Shown piece after piece: positions 7,317-16,004 of a DNA stretch of 64,000 bases. Below the pieces are notes generated by a model, which searched no databases, was not told the origin of the DNA, and saw only the letters and a program-made list of their open reading frames with translations. Source of the stretch: Acuticoccus yangtzensis (GTDB lineage Bacteria > Pseudomonadota > Alphaproteobacteria > Rhizobiales > Amorphaceae); assembly GCF_001927245.1 (NCBI RefSeq), contig NZ_MJUX01000009.1:1-64000 (forward strand), given 5' to 3'. A program made the position numbers and the translations under genes. Every line of letters starts with the position of its first letter. Within the stretch, counting starts at the first letter, position 1.

Positions 7317-8933
7317 ATGGATTTCGGTAACTACCTCGACATCGCCATGTTCGGCGTGGCGGTCGTCCTTCTGCTGACCGGCTTCCCCGTCGCCTTCACC
7401 CTCGCCGGCACCGGCCTCATCTTCGCCGGCCTCGGCGTCCTCTACGGCGTCTTCGACTTCGCCTTCGTCCAGGCCCTCGCCCAGCGCATCTACGGCACCA
7501 TGACGAACGAGGTGCTGATCGCGGTGCCTCTCTTCGTCTTCATGGGCGTTCTTCTGGAGCGCAGCCGCGTCGCCGAGGAGCTGCTGGAGTCCATGGGCCA
7601 GCTCTTCGGCCCCATGCGCGGCGGCGTCGGCATCGCGGTGTGCATCGTCGGCGCGCTGCTGGCGGCGTCCACCGGCATCGTCGGCGCCACCGTCGTCACC
7701 ATGGGCCTCCTGTCGCTCCCCACCATGCTGCGCTACGGCTATTCGCCGGCGCTGGCGTCCGGCACCATCGCCGCGTCCGGCACGCTGGGGCAGATCATCC
7801 CGCCTTCCATCGTCCTCGTCATCCTGGGCGATCAGATCTCCAACGCCTACCAGGAAAGCCAGCGCATGCTCCAAGAGCAGGCGTGGGCCAACAACGACTG
7901 GTCCTTCGTGCCCGGTCCCCCCGTCTCGGTCGGCGACCTCTTCGCGGGCGCGCTGCTGCCGGGCCTCATCCTCGTCGGCTGCTACATGATCTACATGGTG
8001 GTCGTCGCCATCGTGTCGCCGAAGTCGGCCCCGCCGGTGCCGCGCGACCCGGAAAACCCGGTCACGCTGAAGAAGATCGCCCACGCCCTCATCCCGCCCA
8101 TCGCCCTCATCATCGCGGTGCTGGGCTCCATCCTCGCGGGCATCGCCACCCCCACCGAGGCGGCGGCCATGGGCGGCGTCGGCGCCATCCTGATGGCCGG
8201 CTACCGCCAGAACGAAGACAAGCCCTTCTTCATCTACGCCGCCACCTTCGCGCTCATCGCCCTCCTCGTCCTCGTCGCGACGATGGACCTGCGCGTCTCC
8301 CGCTCGGAAATCTCCGAGAACGACATGATGGGGATCTACGCCGCGGCGGTGCTGGTCGCGATCGTCTGCCTCGGCCTCCTCGTCTCGCTGTGGCGCATCG
8401 CCCGCGTCGGCGTCCTGAAGTCCGTCGTGCGCTCCACCGCCGAAATCACCTCGATGGTGTTCGTCATCCTCATCGGCGCGGCGCTGTTCAGCCTGGTCTT
8501 CCGCGGCCTCGGCGGTGACGATCTCGTCGAAGAGGCGCTGCGCGACATGCCCGGCGGCGCGCTGGGCGCGATGATCGCCGTCATGCTCATCATGTTCGTG
8601 CTCGGCTTCTTCCTCGACTTCCTGGAGATCGTCTTCGTCGTCGTGCCGCTGGTGGCCCCGGTCCTCCTGATGCTGGAGATGCCGGACGGCTCCACCATGA
8701 GCCCGGTGTGGCTCGGCGTGATGATGGCGGTGAACCTGCAGACCTCGTTCCTCACGCCGCCCTTCGGCTTCGCCCTCTTCTACCTGCGCGGGGTCGCCCC
8801 CAAGGAGGTGAAGACGGTGCAGATCTACAAGGGCATCATCCCCTTCGTGCTCATCCAGATCGCGATGCTGGTGGCGCTCTGGTACATGCCGACCATCGCC
8901 ACATGGCTGCCCGAGGTGATGTACGGTCCCTGA
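7317..8933 (+). CDS. dctM: TRAP transporter large membrane subunit DctM
   Basis: 538 residues, the transport channel of the TRAP system. Motifs include VLIAVPLFVFMGVLLERSRVAEELLESM, GIVGATVVTMGLLSLPTMLRYGY, the gate sequence SGTLGQIIPPSIVLVILGDQ and the C-terminal LQTSFLTPPFGFALFYLRGV. The protein is about 100 residues longer than a basic DctM (about 430). The extra length lies in a non-conserved loop after LGDQISNAYQESQRMLQEQ and in additional helices around residues 300-370, as in the larger DctM subgroup. It ends the operon before a good terminator. Confidence 0.93.
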   Translation: MDFGNYLDIAMFGVAVVLLLTGFPVAFTLAGTGLIFAGLGVLYGVFDFAFVQALAQRIYGTMTNEVLIAVPLFVFMGVLLERSRVAEELLESMGQLFGPMRGGVGIAVCIVGALLAASTGIVGATVVTMGLLSLPTMLRYGYSPALASGTIAASGTLGQIIPPSIVLVILGDQISNAYQESQRMLQEQAWANNDWSFVPGPPVSVGDLFAGALLPGLILVGCYMIYMVVVAIVSPKSAPPVPRDPENPVTLKKIAHALIPPIALIIAVLGSILAGIATPTEAAAMGGVGAILMAGYRQNEDKPFFIYAATFALIALLVLVATMDLRVSRSEISENDMMGIYAAAVLVAIVCLGLLVSLWRIARVGVLKSVVRSTAEITSMVFVILIGAALFSLVFRGLGGDDLVEEALRDMPGGALGAMIAVMLIMFVLGFFLDFLEIVFVVVPLVAPVLLMLEMPDGSTMSPVWLGVMMAVNLQTSFLTPPFGFALFYLRGVAPKEVKTVQIYKGIIPFVLIQIAMLVALWYMPTIATWLPEVMYGP

Positions 8934-8975
8934 CCGCCACCCGCCCCACCGCCGACCGTCCCACCGCCGACCATC

Positions 8976-9008
8976 AAGGCCGCGCCGAACCTCCGGCGCG
9001 GCCTTTTT
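8976..9008 (+). terminator. Rho-independent terminator of the dctPQM operon
   Basis: A perfect 12-bp stem, AAGGCCGCGCCG with CGGCGCGGCCTT, has a six-base loop and runs into a T tract. It lies about 40 bp after the dctM stop. Confidence 0.93.
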
Positions 9009-9196
9009 CTTGGCGCGGTCGGCGCCCGCCAAAATCAGACTGAGGGTTATGGAACTGGCCCGATGATGCCCGGCCCGTCCGGCGGGTGCCCTCCCCATTC
9101 CGCGCCCCCGGCCATAGACTTCCCCGCGATGGGCCGCCGCAGCAGCCCCAAAAGACGACGGCCGCAAAGGCCGGCACCACAGCGGAGGAAACACCA

Positions 9197-10327
9197 ATGG
9201 CGTTCAAGACACTGACCGCGTGCGCGACCATGGCGAGCGCGCTGATCCTGGCCGCGGCCGCCGCACAGGCCGCCCCCAAGACCGTCGACGGGCCGGGCTA
9301 CATGCCCGAATGCTTCGCCGCCTGGGACGACGATACCGCGCACTTCCAATGGGCCGCCAAGGACGGGCCCTACAAGGTCGCCGTGGTCAACGGCTTCGTC
9401 GGCAACATCTGGCGCATCCAGATGATCAAGACCGCGAAAGCCTTCGTCGAGCAGGAGGAGATCGCCCCGCTGGTCGAAGAGCTGAAGGTCGTCTCCGTCG
9501 GCACCGACGCGGCGGCGCAGATGGGCGCCATCGAGGACTTCATCAACCAGGGCTACGACGCGATCATCACCATCGCCAACTCGCCGACCGGGTTCGAGCG
9601 CGTCATTCGCCTCGCCAACCGCAACGACGTCGTGCTCGTGCCGTTCGACGGGCTGCTCGACTCCAAGGACGTCATGCAGGTGAACGAGGACCAGTATGCG
9701 ATGGGCGTCATGTCCGCCAACTGGCTGATCGAGCATGTCGGAAACTCGGGCAAGATCCTGGAAGTGCGCGGTGTTCCCGGCAACACCGTCGACCGCGACC
9801 GGCACGAGGGCTTCCGCTCCGTCATGGAGGCGGACGGCAACGACTTCGAGATCGTCGAGGTGGTCGGCAACTGGGCGCCGGGCGACTCGCAGCGCGTGAC
9901 CGCCGACGCCATCGCCGTCCACGGCCAGTTCGACGGTGTGTTCAGCCAGGGCGGCACCAACGGCACCGTGCAGGCGATGATGGCCGCCGGCCACCCCTTC
10001 GTGCCGATCGCCGGCGAGGCGGAGAACGGCTTCCGCAAGCAGATCGCCGAGCACGCCGACGAGGGCCTGAAGGGCCTCTCCTACGGCCAGTCGCCCGGCC
10101 TCGTCGCCATCTCCATCAAGGCCGCGCTCGAGGCGCTGCAGGGCAACGTCATGCCGCAGCTCATCTCGGTGCCGATCCCCGCGGTGGACTTCGAGACGGT
10201 GAAGGACGGCGAGAACTTCTGGTCCAACCTGCCGGACGACTTCTTCACGCCGAACGAGTTCCCGCCGTGCAACGTGAACATCACCGCGCCGGAGATCATG
10301 GCCGAGTCCGAAGCCGACACGCAGTAA
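9197..10327 (+). CDS. Sugar-type ABC transporter periplasmic binding protein (RbsB fold)
   Basis: 376 residues. The signal peptide (KTLTACATMASALILAAAAA, cleaved near AQA-AP) targets it to the periplasm. The body resembles type I periplasmic binding proteins of the ribose/autoinducer class: YKVAVVNGFVGNIWRIQMIK, IEDFINQGYDAIITIANSPT, VLEVRG-like ILEVRGVPGNTVDRDRHEGF, and FDGVFSQGGTNGTVQAM. The C-terminus is longer than in RbsB. The ATG at 9197 is chosen for its GGAGGA site and the signal peptide. It is the first gene of a four-gene importer operon. The ligand cannot be read from the sequence; a sugar, sugar alcohol or nucleoside is possible. Confidence 0.9.
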   Translation: MAFKTLTACATMASALILAAAAAQAAPKTVDGPGYMPECFAAWDDDTAHFQWAAKDGPYKVAVVNGFVGNIWRIQMIKTAKAFVEQEEIAPLVEELKVVSVGTDAAAQMGAIEDFINQGYDAIITIANSPTGFERVIRLANRNDVVLVPFDGLLDSKDVMQVNEDQYAMGVMSANWLIEHVGNSGKILEVRGVPGNTVDRDRHEGFRSVMEADGNDFEIVEVVGNWAPGDSQRVTADAIAVHGQFDGVFSQGGTNGTVQAMMAAGHPFVPIAGEAENGFRKQIAEHADEGLKGLSYGQSPGLVAISIKAALEALQGNVMPQLISVPIPAVDFETVKDGENFWSNLPDDFFTPNEFPPCNVNITAPEIMAESEADTQ

Positions 10328-10331
10328 CAGC

Positions 10332-11861
10332 GTGAGCCTCACCCCCGCACCGCTCTTGGAGATGCGCGGCATCTCCAAGTCCTACGGCGGCGTCAAAGCC
10401 CTCACGGACGTGGATTTCGTCGCCCGGCGCGGCGAGATCCACGCCGTGTTGGGCGAGAACGGCGCCGGCAAGTCCACCCTCATCAAGATCGCCGCCGGGG
10501 TCGTCACACCCGACACCGGCACCCTTGCCGTCGACGGCGCGCCCCGCGCCTTCGCCTCGCCGCAGGAGGCGACGGGGGCCGGCATCGTGTGCATGTTCCA
10601 GGAGCTGTCGCTGCTGCCGGACCTTTCGGTGGCCGACAACATCTTCATCACCTCGCCGCCGCGCACCCGGCTCGGCCTGATCGACCGGCGCGCCCAGCGC
10701 CGCCGCGCCGAGGAGCTTCTCGCCCGCGTCGGCTGCGAGGACATCGACCCCGCCACCCGCATCCGCGACCTTCCCTTGTCGCGCCGGCAGATGGTGGAGA
10801 TCGCCAAGGCCGTGGGGCGCGATCCCGCCCTCCTCATCCTCGACGAGGCGACCTCAGCGCTCACCGCCGCCGACGTGGAGAAGGTCTACACGATCCTCCA
10901 CAAGCTGCGCGCGGACGGCCTCGCCCTCCTCTACATCTCCCACCGCATGCACGAGATCGAGGCGCTGGCCGACACCCTCTCGGTGTTCCGCAACGGCCGC
11001 CGGGTCGACACCTTCGCCAAGGGCGCCCATTCGGACGACGCGATCGTGCAGATGATGATCGGCCGCGAGTTCGCCAACGTCTATCCCGCCAAACCCAAGC
11101 GCGCCGCCCCGCCGCCGCCGGTCCTTCAGGCCGACCGGCTGACCTTCTCCCCCGGCCTCAACGGCGTGTCGCTGACGGTCGGCAAGGGCGAGATCGTCGG
11201 CATCGGCGGGCTCGACGGGCAGGGCCAGCGCGAGCTTCTGCTGGCGCTCTTCGGCGTCCTAGCCGGTGTCGGCGGCACGGTGAAGATCGACGGCACCGCG
11301 CGCCGGATCGGCTCCCCGGCCGACGCCAAGCGGCCGGAAATCGGCATGGCCCTCATCCCCGAGGACCGCAAGACCGAGGGGCTGATGCTGCCCATGAGCG
11401 TCGCCGAGAACATCACCGCCGCCTCGCTCGGCGCCGTCACCAAGGGCGTCGTCATCGACCGCGCCGGGGAGGCGGACAACGTCGGCCGCATGGTGAAGGA
11501 GATGCAGATCAAGGTGGGCGATCTCGCCGCCCCCGTCGCCACCCTGTCGGGCGGCAACCAGCAGAAGGTCGTCATCGCCAAGTGGCTCTTGACGAAGCCG
11601 AAGATCATCCTCCTCAACGACCCCACCCGCGGCATCGACGTCGGCACCAAAGAGGAGATCTACGCCCTCCTGCGCCGCCTTGCCGACGAGGGCGCCGCCG
11701 TCGTCCTCTACACCACCGACTATGCCGAGCTGATCGGCTGCTGCGACCGCGTCCTCGTCATGTACGAAGGCCGCGTGACCGCGGAGCTGACGGGCGAGGC
11801 CATCACCGAGACGAACATCGTGTCCGCCGCCCTCAACCTCGCCGCCGAGACCGCCGCATGA
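10332..11861 (+). CDS. Sugar-type ABC transporter ATPase with two nucleotide-binding domains (RbsA-like)
   Basis: 509 residues, the usual length for a double ATPase that powers the two permeases encoded next. The first domain has Walker A GENGAGKS (residues 41-48), an LSRRQMVEIAKA signature and Walker B LLILDEATSAL. The second has a degenerate P-loop (GGLDGQGQRELLLALFG), the strong signature LSGGNQQKVVIAKWL and DPTRGIDVGTKEEIY. A degenerate second P-loop is normal in this family. The start is GTG at 10332, 4 bp after the preceding stop; the end overlaps the next ATG (ATGA). Confidence 0.93.
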   Translation: MSLTPAPLLEMRGISKSYGGVKALTDVDFVARRGEIHAVLGENGAGKSTLIKIAAGVVTPDTGTLAVDGAPRAFASPQEATGAGIVCMFQELSLLPDLSVADNIFITSPPRTRLGLIDRRAQRRRAEELLARVGCEDIDPATRIRDLPLSRRQMVEIAKAVGRDPALLILDEATSALTAADVEKVYTILHKLRADGLALLYISHRMHEIEALADTLSVFRNGRRVDTFAKGAHSDDAIVQMMIGREFANVYPAKPKRAAPPPPVLQADRLTFSPGLNGVSLTVGKGEIVGIGGLDGQGQRELLLALFGVLAGVGGTVKIDGTARRIGSPADAKRPEIGMALIPEDRKTEGLMLPMSVAENITAASLGAVTKGVVIDRAGEADNVGRMVKEMQIKVGDLAAPVATLSGGNQQKVVIAKWLLTKPKIILLNDPTRGIDVGTKEEIYALLRRLADEGAAVVLYTTDYAELIGCCDRVLVMYEGRVTAELTGEAITETNIVSAALNLAAETAA

Positions 11862-12904
11862 GCGCCGCCGCGCGCTTCGTGCGCTACAATGCCGGGCTGA
11901 TCCTCGCCATCGCCCTCTTCGCCGTCATCTACGGCACCTACGCGGTCCTGCACCCCAACTGGGGGCTGAACGTGGTCCTGCAGAACGCCAACGAGTCGCT
12001 GGCGCTGATCTTCGTCGGCATGGCGCAGACGATGGCCGTTCTCGTCGGCGGCCTCGACCTCTCGGTCGGCCCGTTGATGACGCTGACCAACTGCTTCGGC
12101 TCCATCGTCATGGCGGGCAGCGGCGGCTCGGTGCTGGCCGGGGTCGTCGGCGCGCTGGCGCTGGGCGCCGCGGCGGGGTTCATGAACGGCTGCGTCATCG
12201 TCTACGGGCGCATCCAGCCGATCATCGCGACGCTCGCCACCGGCGCGATCTATCTCGGCTGCGCGCTGATCCTGCGGCCGACGCCCGGCGGCGCAGTCAA
12301 CGGCGACATCGCCTGGGCCTTCACCAACGACCTCAACGAGCTCGGCCTCACCTTCGGCTGGTGGGAGGATCTCGGCCCCATCGGCCTCCTCCCCATGCAG
12401 GCGCTGTTCCTCGCCGCGGTCATCGGCCTCGTCTGGTTCCCCTTCCGCGCCACGGTGCTCGGCCGCGGCTGCTACGCGGTCGGCTCCAACGAGCAGGCGG
12501 CCTACATGTCCGGCCTCAACGTCAACCGCTCGAAGATCGCCGCCTTCACCCTCGGCGGCTTCTTCGCCGGTTGCGCGGGCGTCTATCTCACCCTGCAGAT
12601 GGGCTCCGGCAACGCGGACGCGCCGCAGGCCGCCGAATACACGCTGCGCTCCATCGCGGCCGTCGTCATCGGCGGAACGTCGCTGTTCGGCGGCACGGGC
12701 GGTGTCGTCGGCACAATCTTCGGCGCGCTGGTGCTGCGGTCGATCACGTTCATCTTCCGCGTCATCCCGGCGGGGGCGGCGCTCAGCTTCGTCGCCGACC
12801 CGCTGCTGCAGCCGCTGTTCGAGGGGCTCATCCTCCTCCTCGCGGTCAGCCTCGGCGCCGCGCGGGTGCTGCGCGTCAAAAACCGCCTGTCGCTGTTCAC
12901 ATGA
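11858..12904 (+). CDS. Sugar-type ABC transporter permease 1 (RbsC-like)
   Basis: 348 residues with about 8-10 membrane helices. Family motifs are AMAVLVGGLDLSVGPLMTLT-like (TMAVLVGGLDLSVGPLMTLT), the cytoplasmic loop GRGCYAVGSNEQAAYMSGLN that contacts the ATPase, and SIAAVVIGGTSLFGGTGGVV near the C-terminus. The ATG at 11858 overlaps the ATPase stop, and its own stop overlaps the next ATG at 12901. It probably forms a heterodimeric channel with the next gene product rather than the homodimer usual in Rbs systems. Confidence 0.92.
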   Translation: MSAAARFVRYNAGLILAIALFAVIYGTYAVLHPNWGLNVVLQNANESLALIFVGMAQTMAVLVGGLDLSVGPLMTLTNCFGSIVMAGSGGSVLAGVVGALALGAAAGFMNGCVIVYGRIQPIIATLATGAIYLGCALILRPTPGGAVNGDIAWAFTNDLNELGLTFGWWEDLGPIGLLPMQALFLAAVIGLVWFPFRATVLGRGCYAVGSNEQAAYMSGLNVNRSKIAAFTLGGFFAGCAGVYLTLQMGSGNADAPQAAEYTLRSIAAVVIGGTSLFGGTGGVVGTIFGALVLRSITFIFRVIPAGAALSFVADPLLQPLFEGLILLLAVSLGAARVLRVKNRLSLFT

Positions 12905-13887
12905 CGGACCGTAGAATGACGTCCTCCGCCACCGCCGCCCGCAAGCCGCGCTTCACCGTCGATTTGCCCATCGTCATCGGCGTGGTGTTCATCGCGCTGA
13001 TCCTCGCGGTCGGCACGCTCTACACGTTGAAGACGCAAGGCACGGCCACCTTCCTGTCGCCCAACTACCTCGTCCTTCAGCTCCATTCGGGCGCCTTCCT
13101 CGGCATCACAGCGGCGGGGATGATGATGGTCATCCTGCTCGGCCACATCGACCTGTCGGTGCCGTGGACGATGACCTCGGGAGCGATGATCGCCACCGCC
13201 ATCGGCGGCACGACGGGCGACCTCGCGGGGCTTGGCCTCGGTCTTGCCGTCGGCCTCGTCAACGGCTTCGGCGTCGCCTTCCTGCGCGTTCCGTCGATGA
13301 TCTTCACGCTCGGCATGAACACCGTCCTCCTCGGCCTCATGGTGATGCTGACCGGCGGACACGCCCCGCAAAGCGCGGCGACGGACATGATGACCTTCCT
13401 CGGCGCCGAGCGCACCTTGGGCGTCCCCCACTCGGTCGTCCTGTGGGTGCTCGTCTCGGCGGCGCTGGTCTTCGTCCTCACCCGCACAGCGCTGGGGCGG
13501 TACATGTACGCCATCGGCAACCAGGAGGCTGCGGCCTACCTGTCGGGCGTCAAGACCCGCCTCGTCATCATGGCGGCGTTCCTCATGTGCTCGCTCTGCG
13601 CGGTCATCGCGGGGATGTCGCTGGCCGGCTACTCGGCCCGCGCCTTCCAGGCGATGGGCGACCAGTACCTTCTCCCCTCCATCGCCGCCGTGGTGCTGGG
13701 CGGCACCACCATCCTGGGCGGCCAGGGGCGCTATTCGGGCACGGTGATCGGCGTCATCCTCATCGTCCTTCTGCAGAGCGTCCTCAACGTGATGCAGATG
13801 GAGGAGGCCTACCGGCAGATCATCTACGGCGTCGTCATCATCGCGATGCTCTTGATCTACGGCCGGCAACGCACCGCCCACCGCTGA
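12901..13887 (+). CDS. Sugar-type ABC transporter permease 2 (RbsC-like)
   Basis: 328 residues. A short charged N-terminus is followed by the first helix (IVIGVVFIALILAVGTLYTL), then MMVILLGHIDLSVPWTMTSG, the ATPase-contact loop LGRYMYAIGNQEAAAYLSGV and SIAAVVLGGTTILGGQGRYS. It is clearly homologous to but not a close copy of permease 1, so the two genes are an old duplication. ATG at 12901 overlaps the preceding TGA. It ends the operon just before a hairpin at 13902-13921. Confidence 0.92.
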   Translation: MTDRRMTSSATAARKPRFTVDLPIVIGVVFIALILAVGTLYTLKTQGTATFLSPNYLVLQLHSGAFLGITAAGMMMVILLGHIDLSVPWTMTSGAMIATAIGGTTGDLAGLGLGLAVGLVNGFGVAFLRVPSMIFTLGMNTVLLGLMVMLTGGHAPQSAATDMMTFLGAERTLGVPHSVVLWVLVSAALVFVLTRTALGRYMYAIGNQEAAAYLSGVKTRLVIMAAFLMCSLCAVIAGMSLAGYSARAFQAMGDQYLLPSIAAVVLGGTTILGGQGRYSGTVIGVILIVLLQSVLNVMQMEEAYRQIIYGVVIIAMLLIYGRQRTAHR

Positions 13888-13901
13888 GGCACCGCGCACC
13901 G

Positions 13902-13921
13902 GGGAGGCACGGACGCCTCCC
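13902..13921. terminator. Hairpin between the convergent permease and lysR genes
   Basis: GGGAGGC and GCCTCCC (7 bp, six-base loop ACGGAC) sit in the 42-bp gap between two convergent genes. There is no clear T tract, so this is only a candidate bidirectional terminator. Confidence 0.45.
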
Positions 13922-13929
13922 TTCCGGCG

Positions 13930-14952
13930 CTACAATGCGCCGGGAAGCTCGATCGTCGACATGAAGTGCTTGGCGTGCTCGTAGAATGCGGCCGGGGCGT
14001 AGCGCAGCTCGCCGCCGGAACTCACCACCAGAGCGAAGCGGTTCGCCGGGAGGCCGGGATCCTCCAGTCGCCGGAAGGTCAGCGACCCCGAGGCGATCTC
14101 CCCTTGGGCACCGATGGGCGTCATCACCGAGGCATAACGCCCTGACCGCGCCAGCTCCACCAGCATGCGGATCGAATCGGCCTCCACCATCGGCGGCTGC
14201 ACCATCATCGCCCGCGCCATGAAAGGCTCGATCACCGAACGGATCGAAATCTCCGGCTTGGCCACCGCCAGCGGGTGGGACAGGCAGTCCGCGATCGTCA
14301 GGTTCGGCACGGCCGCCAGCGGATGATCCGGCACCATCAGAACGCCTATGCGCACGTCCCGCCGCAGCGCGACCTCGATCCGCGGCGGCGGCGCGGCGGC
14401 GATGAAGCTGAACCCCACATCCACCTCGCCCGCCACGAGGCGCGAGAGAACGTCCGCCGCGGGCAGCACCGCGACATCCATGTGAATGCGCGGGTGGCGG
14501 CTCCCGAACTCGGCGATCAGGTCGGGCAGGAAGGAGAGGCCCACACTCTCGATCGTGGCGATCCGCACCTGGCCGGTCCGCAGGCCGCGCAGCATGTCGA
14601 GCTCGGCCATCGCCGATTCCAGCGGCGTGGTGATCCGCCGCGTGTGGCGGAAGAGAATTTCCCCCGCCGGCGACAATTTCAGGCGCCGAACCTCCCTTTC
14701 GAACAGGGAAAGGCCGAGTGCGTCCTCCATTTGCCCGATTTGACGGGATACGGCCGAGGATGAGACATTCAGTCGCCGCGATGCTTCGCGGATGGACAAA
14801 CATTCAGCGACCGCGTTGAAATAGATTAATGAAGGCTGGTGAAAGACCCGGGCAAGAAGGGCCGGTGACAGAGCCGACTTCCGCGGCCGCGTATCGTCAG
14901 AATCGTGAGCCTGCGCCGGGCCCCCTTCGCTGAGGGCGTCGGATCGGGGCAT
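13930..14952 (-). CDS. LysR-family transcriptional regulator divergent from the molybdenum hydroxylase operon
   Basis: 340 residues from the ATG at 14952, which follows a GGAGCGG site; the frame is open further upstream. The winged helix-turn-helix lies near residues 40-95 (AECLSIREASRRLNVSSSAV, then SRQIGQMEDALGLSLFER). The effector domain follows, with TGQVRIATIESVGLSFLPDL. The 35 residues before the HTH are longer than usual, so a later start is possible. A T-N11-A dyad at 14970-14982 is suitably placed for autoregulation and for control of the divergent operon starting at 15159. The effector is probably the substrate or product of that operon, which is inferred from gene order. Confidence 0.9.
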   Translation of the reverse strand: MPRSDALSEGGPAQAHDSDDTRPRKSALSPALLARVFHQPSLIYFNAVAECLSIREASRRLNVSSSAVSRQIGQMEDALGLSLFEREVRRLKLSPAGEILFRHTRRITTPLESAMAELDMLRGLRTGQVRIATIESVGLSFLPDLIAEFGSRHPRIHMDVAVLPAADVLSRLVAGEVDVGFSFIAAAPPPRIEVALRRDVRIGVLMVPDHPLAAVPNLTIADCLSHPLAVAKPEISIRSVIEPFMARAMMVQPPMVEADSIRMLVELARSGRYASVMTPIGAQGEIASGSLTFRRLEDPGLPANRFALVVSSGGELRYAPAAFYEHAKHFMSTIELPGAL

Positions 14953-14969
14953 ACTGCCGCTCCATGTGT

Positions 14970-14982
14970 TGCCGTATTGGCA
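14970..14982. promoter_or_regulatory. LysR-type T-N11-A box
   Basis: TGCCGTATTGGCA has TGCC/GGCA arms around a five-base centre and fits the LysR T-N11-A rule exactly. It lies 18 bp upstream of the regulator start and about 180 bp before the hydroxylase operon, in the less GC-rich part of the divergent region. Confidence 0.6.
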
Positions 14983-15046
14983 GCATAGCGCTCTCTTATT
15001 GATTATTTCAACATCATGCCAATCGCGTAGGCTGTGTTTGCGGACT

Positions 15047-15072
15047 GCCGGCACGTCTCAAAGCGTGCCGGC
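15047..15072 (+). promoter_or_regulatory. Leader hairpin 1 of the hydroxylase operon
   Basis: A perfect 9-bp stem, GCCGGCACG with CGTGCCGGC, closes an eight-base loop (TCTCAAAG) about 90 bp before the first start codon. There is no T tract. It could be a 5' leader structure or an operator dyad. Confidence 0.4.
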
Positions 15073-15105
15073 GGCGCCGCAGCCGATTATCCCAACGATG
15101 GATGA

Positions 15106-15139
15106 GCCGGCGCAGCGGCCCTTTCGCCACTGCGCCGGC
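15106..15139 (+). repeat. Leader hairpin 2 (copy B of the two-copy palindrome)
   Basis: A perfect 10-bp stem, GCCGGCGCAG with CTGCGCCGGC, surrounds CGGCCCTTTCGCCA and ends 19 nt before the start at 15159. Stem and loop nearly match the hairpin at 6718-6746. The position over the leader suggests an effect on translation or mRNA stability. Confidence 0.6.
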
Positions 15140-15158
15140 CCAATAAAGGCGTAGGCGG

Positions 15159-16004
15159 ATGGATCTGAACACTGTGGAGGAACTGGACCGGCCAAAAGGC
15201 GGCGCGGCGGTGGCAGCCCGCGCAGGCCGGTTGAACGACAGTGAAGCGTGGCTGGCAGGCGGAACCTGGCTCTTTTCCGAACCGCAGCCCAGGGTGTCCA
15301 AACTGGTCGACATCACCGGCGCGGGCTGGGCGCCGCTGACCATCAACACGTGCGGCCTCGAAATCGCCGCCACCTGCACCGTCGCCGAACTCGACGCGCT
15401 GCGCACCCCCGAGGATTGGCGCGCCGCTCACCTCATCGGCGCCTGCAGCCGCGCCTTCCTCGCCTCCTTCAAAATCTGGAACGTCGCCACAGTCGGCGGC
15501 AACCTGTGCATGGGCCTTCCGGCGGGGCCAATGATCTCCCTCACCGCCTCGCTCGACGGCGCCTGCCGGATCTTCGGCCGCGACGGGTCCGAGTGGGAGG
15601 TCCCCGCCCTCGACTTCGTGGTCGGCCCGCAGCAAACCGTTTTGCGGCCGGGTGAGCTGTTGCGGTCGATCCGCATCCCGGTCGACAGGCTGCGCCGGCC
15701 GGCGGCCTTCCGGCGTATCGCCCTGTCGCCGATGGGCCGCACCGGGGCGCTCGTCATCGGCACACTCGCCCCCTCGGGCGGCATCGACATCACGATCACC
15801 GGCGCCACGCCGCGCCCGGTGCGGATCGCCTTCCACACGGTGCCCGACGCCACATCCGCCGCCCGTGCCGTGGACGCGGCCATCCCGGTGGGCGGATGGT
15901 ACGACGACGTCCACGGCAGCCCCGAGTGGCGGCGCGCCATGGTGAAGGAGTTCGCCGGGGAAATCAGCGAGGAGCTGGGCGCTGCGGCCAGGATGCGGCA
16001 ATGA
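15159..16004 (+). CDS. Molybdenum hydroxylase FAD-binding subunit (CoxM/XdhB-like)
   Basis: 281 residues. It carries FAD and passes electrons from the iron-sulphur centres of its partner to an acceptor. The FAD pyrophosphate loop AWLAGGTWLF (about residues 29-38) and the second motif IWNVATVGGNLCMGLPAGPM (about 107-126) are typical of the PCMH-type FAD domain of xanthine dehydrogenase and CO dehydrogenase families. The C-terminal domain is short. The ATG at 15159 follows TAGGCGG. Its TGA overlaps the next ATG (ATGA at 16001), so the two enzyme parts are translationally coupled. Confidence 0.9.
   Translation: MDLNTVEELDRPKGGAAVAARAGRLNDSEAWLAGGTWLFSEPQPRVSKLVDITGAGWAPLTINTCGLEIAATCTVAELDALRTPEDWRAAHLIGACSRAFLASFKIWNVATVGGNLCMGLPAGPMISLTASLDGACRIFGRDGSEWEVPALDFVVGPQQTVLRPGELLRSIRIPVDRLRRPAAFRRIALSPMGRTGALVIGTLAPSGGIDITITGATPRPVRIAFHTVPDATSAARAVDAAIPVGGWYDDVHGSPEWRRAMVKEFAGEISEELGAAARMRQ

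Noticed and set aside
6483-9197. A 904-residue minus-strand frame rich in Asp, His, Gly and Arg
   Set aside because: It is the antisense shadow of dctQ and dctM; its composition is that of mirrored hydrophobic codons, with no domain.
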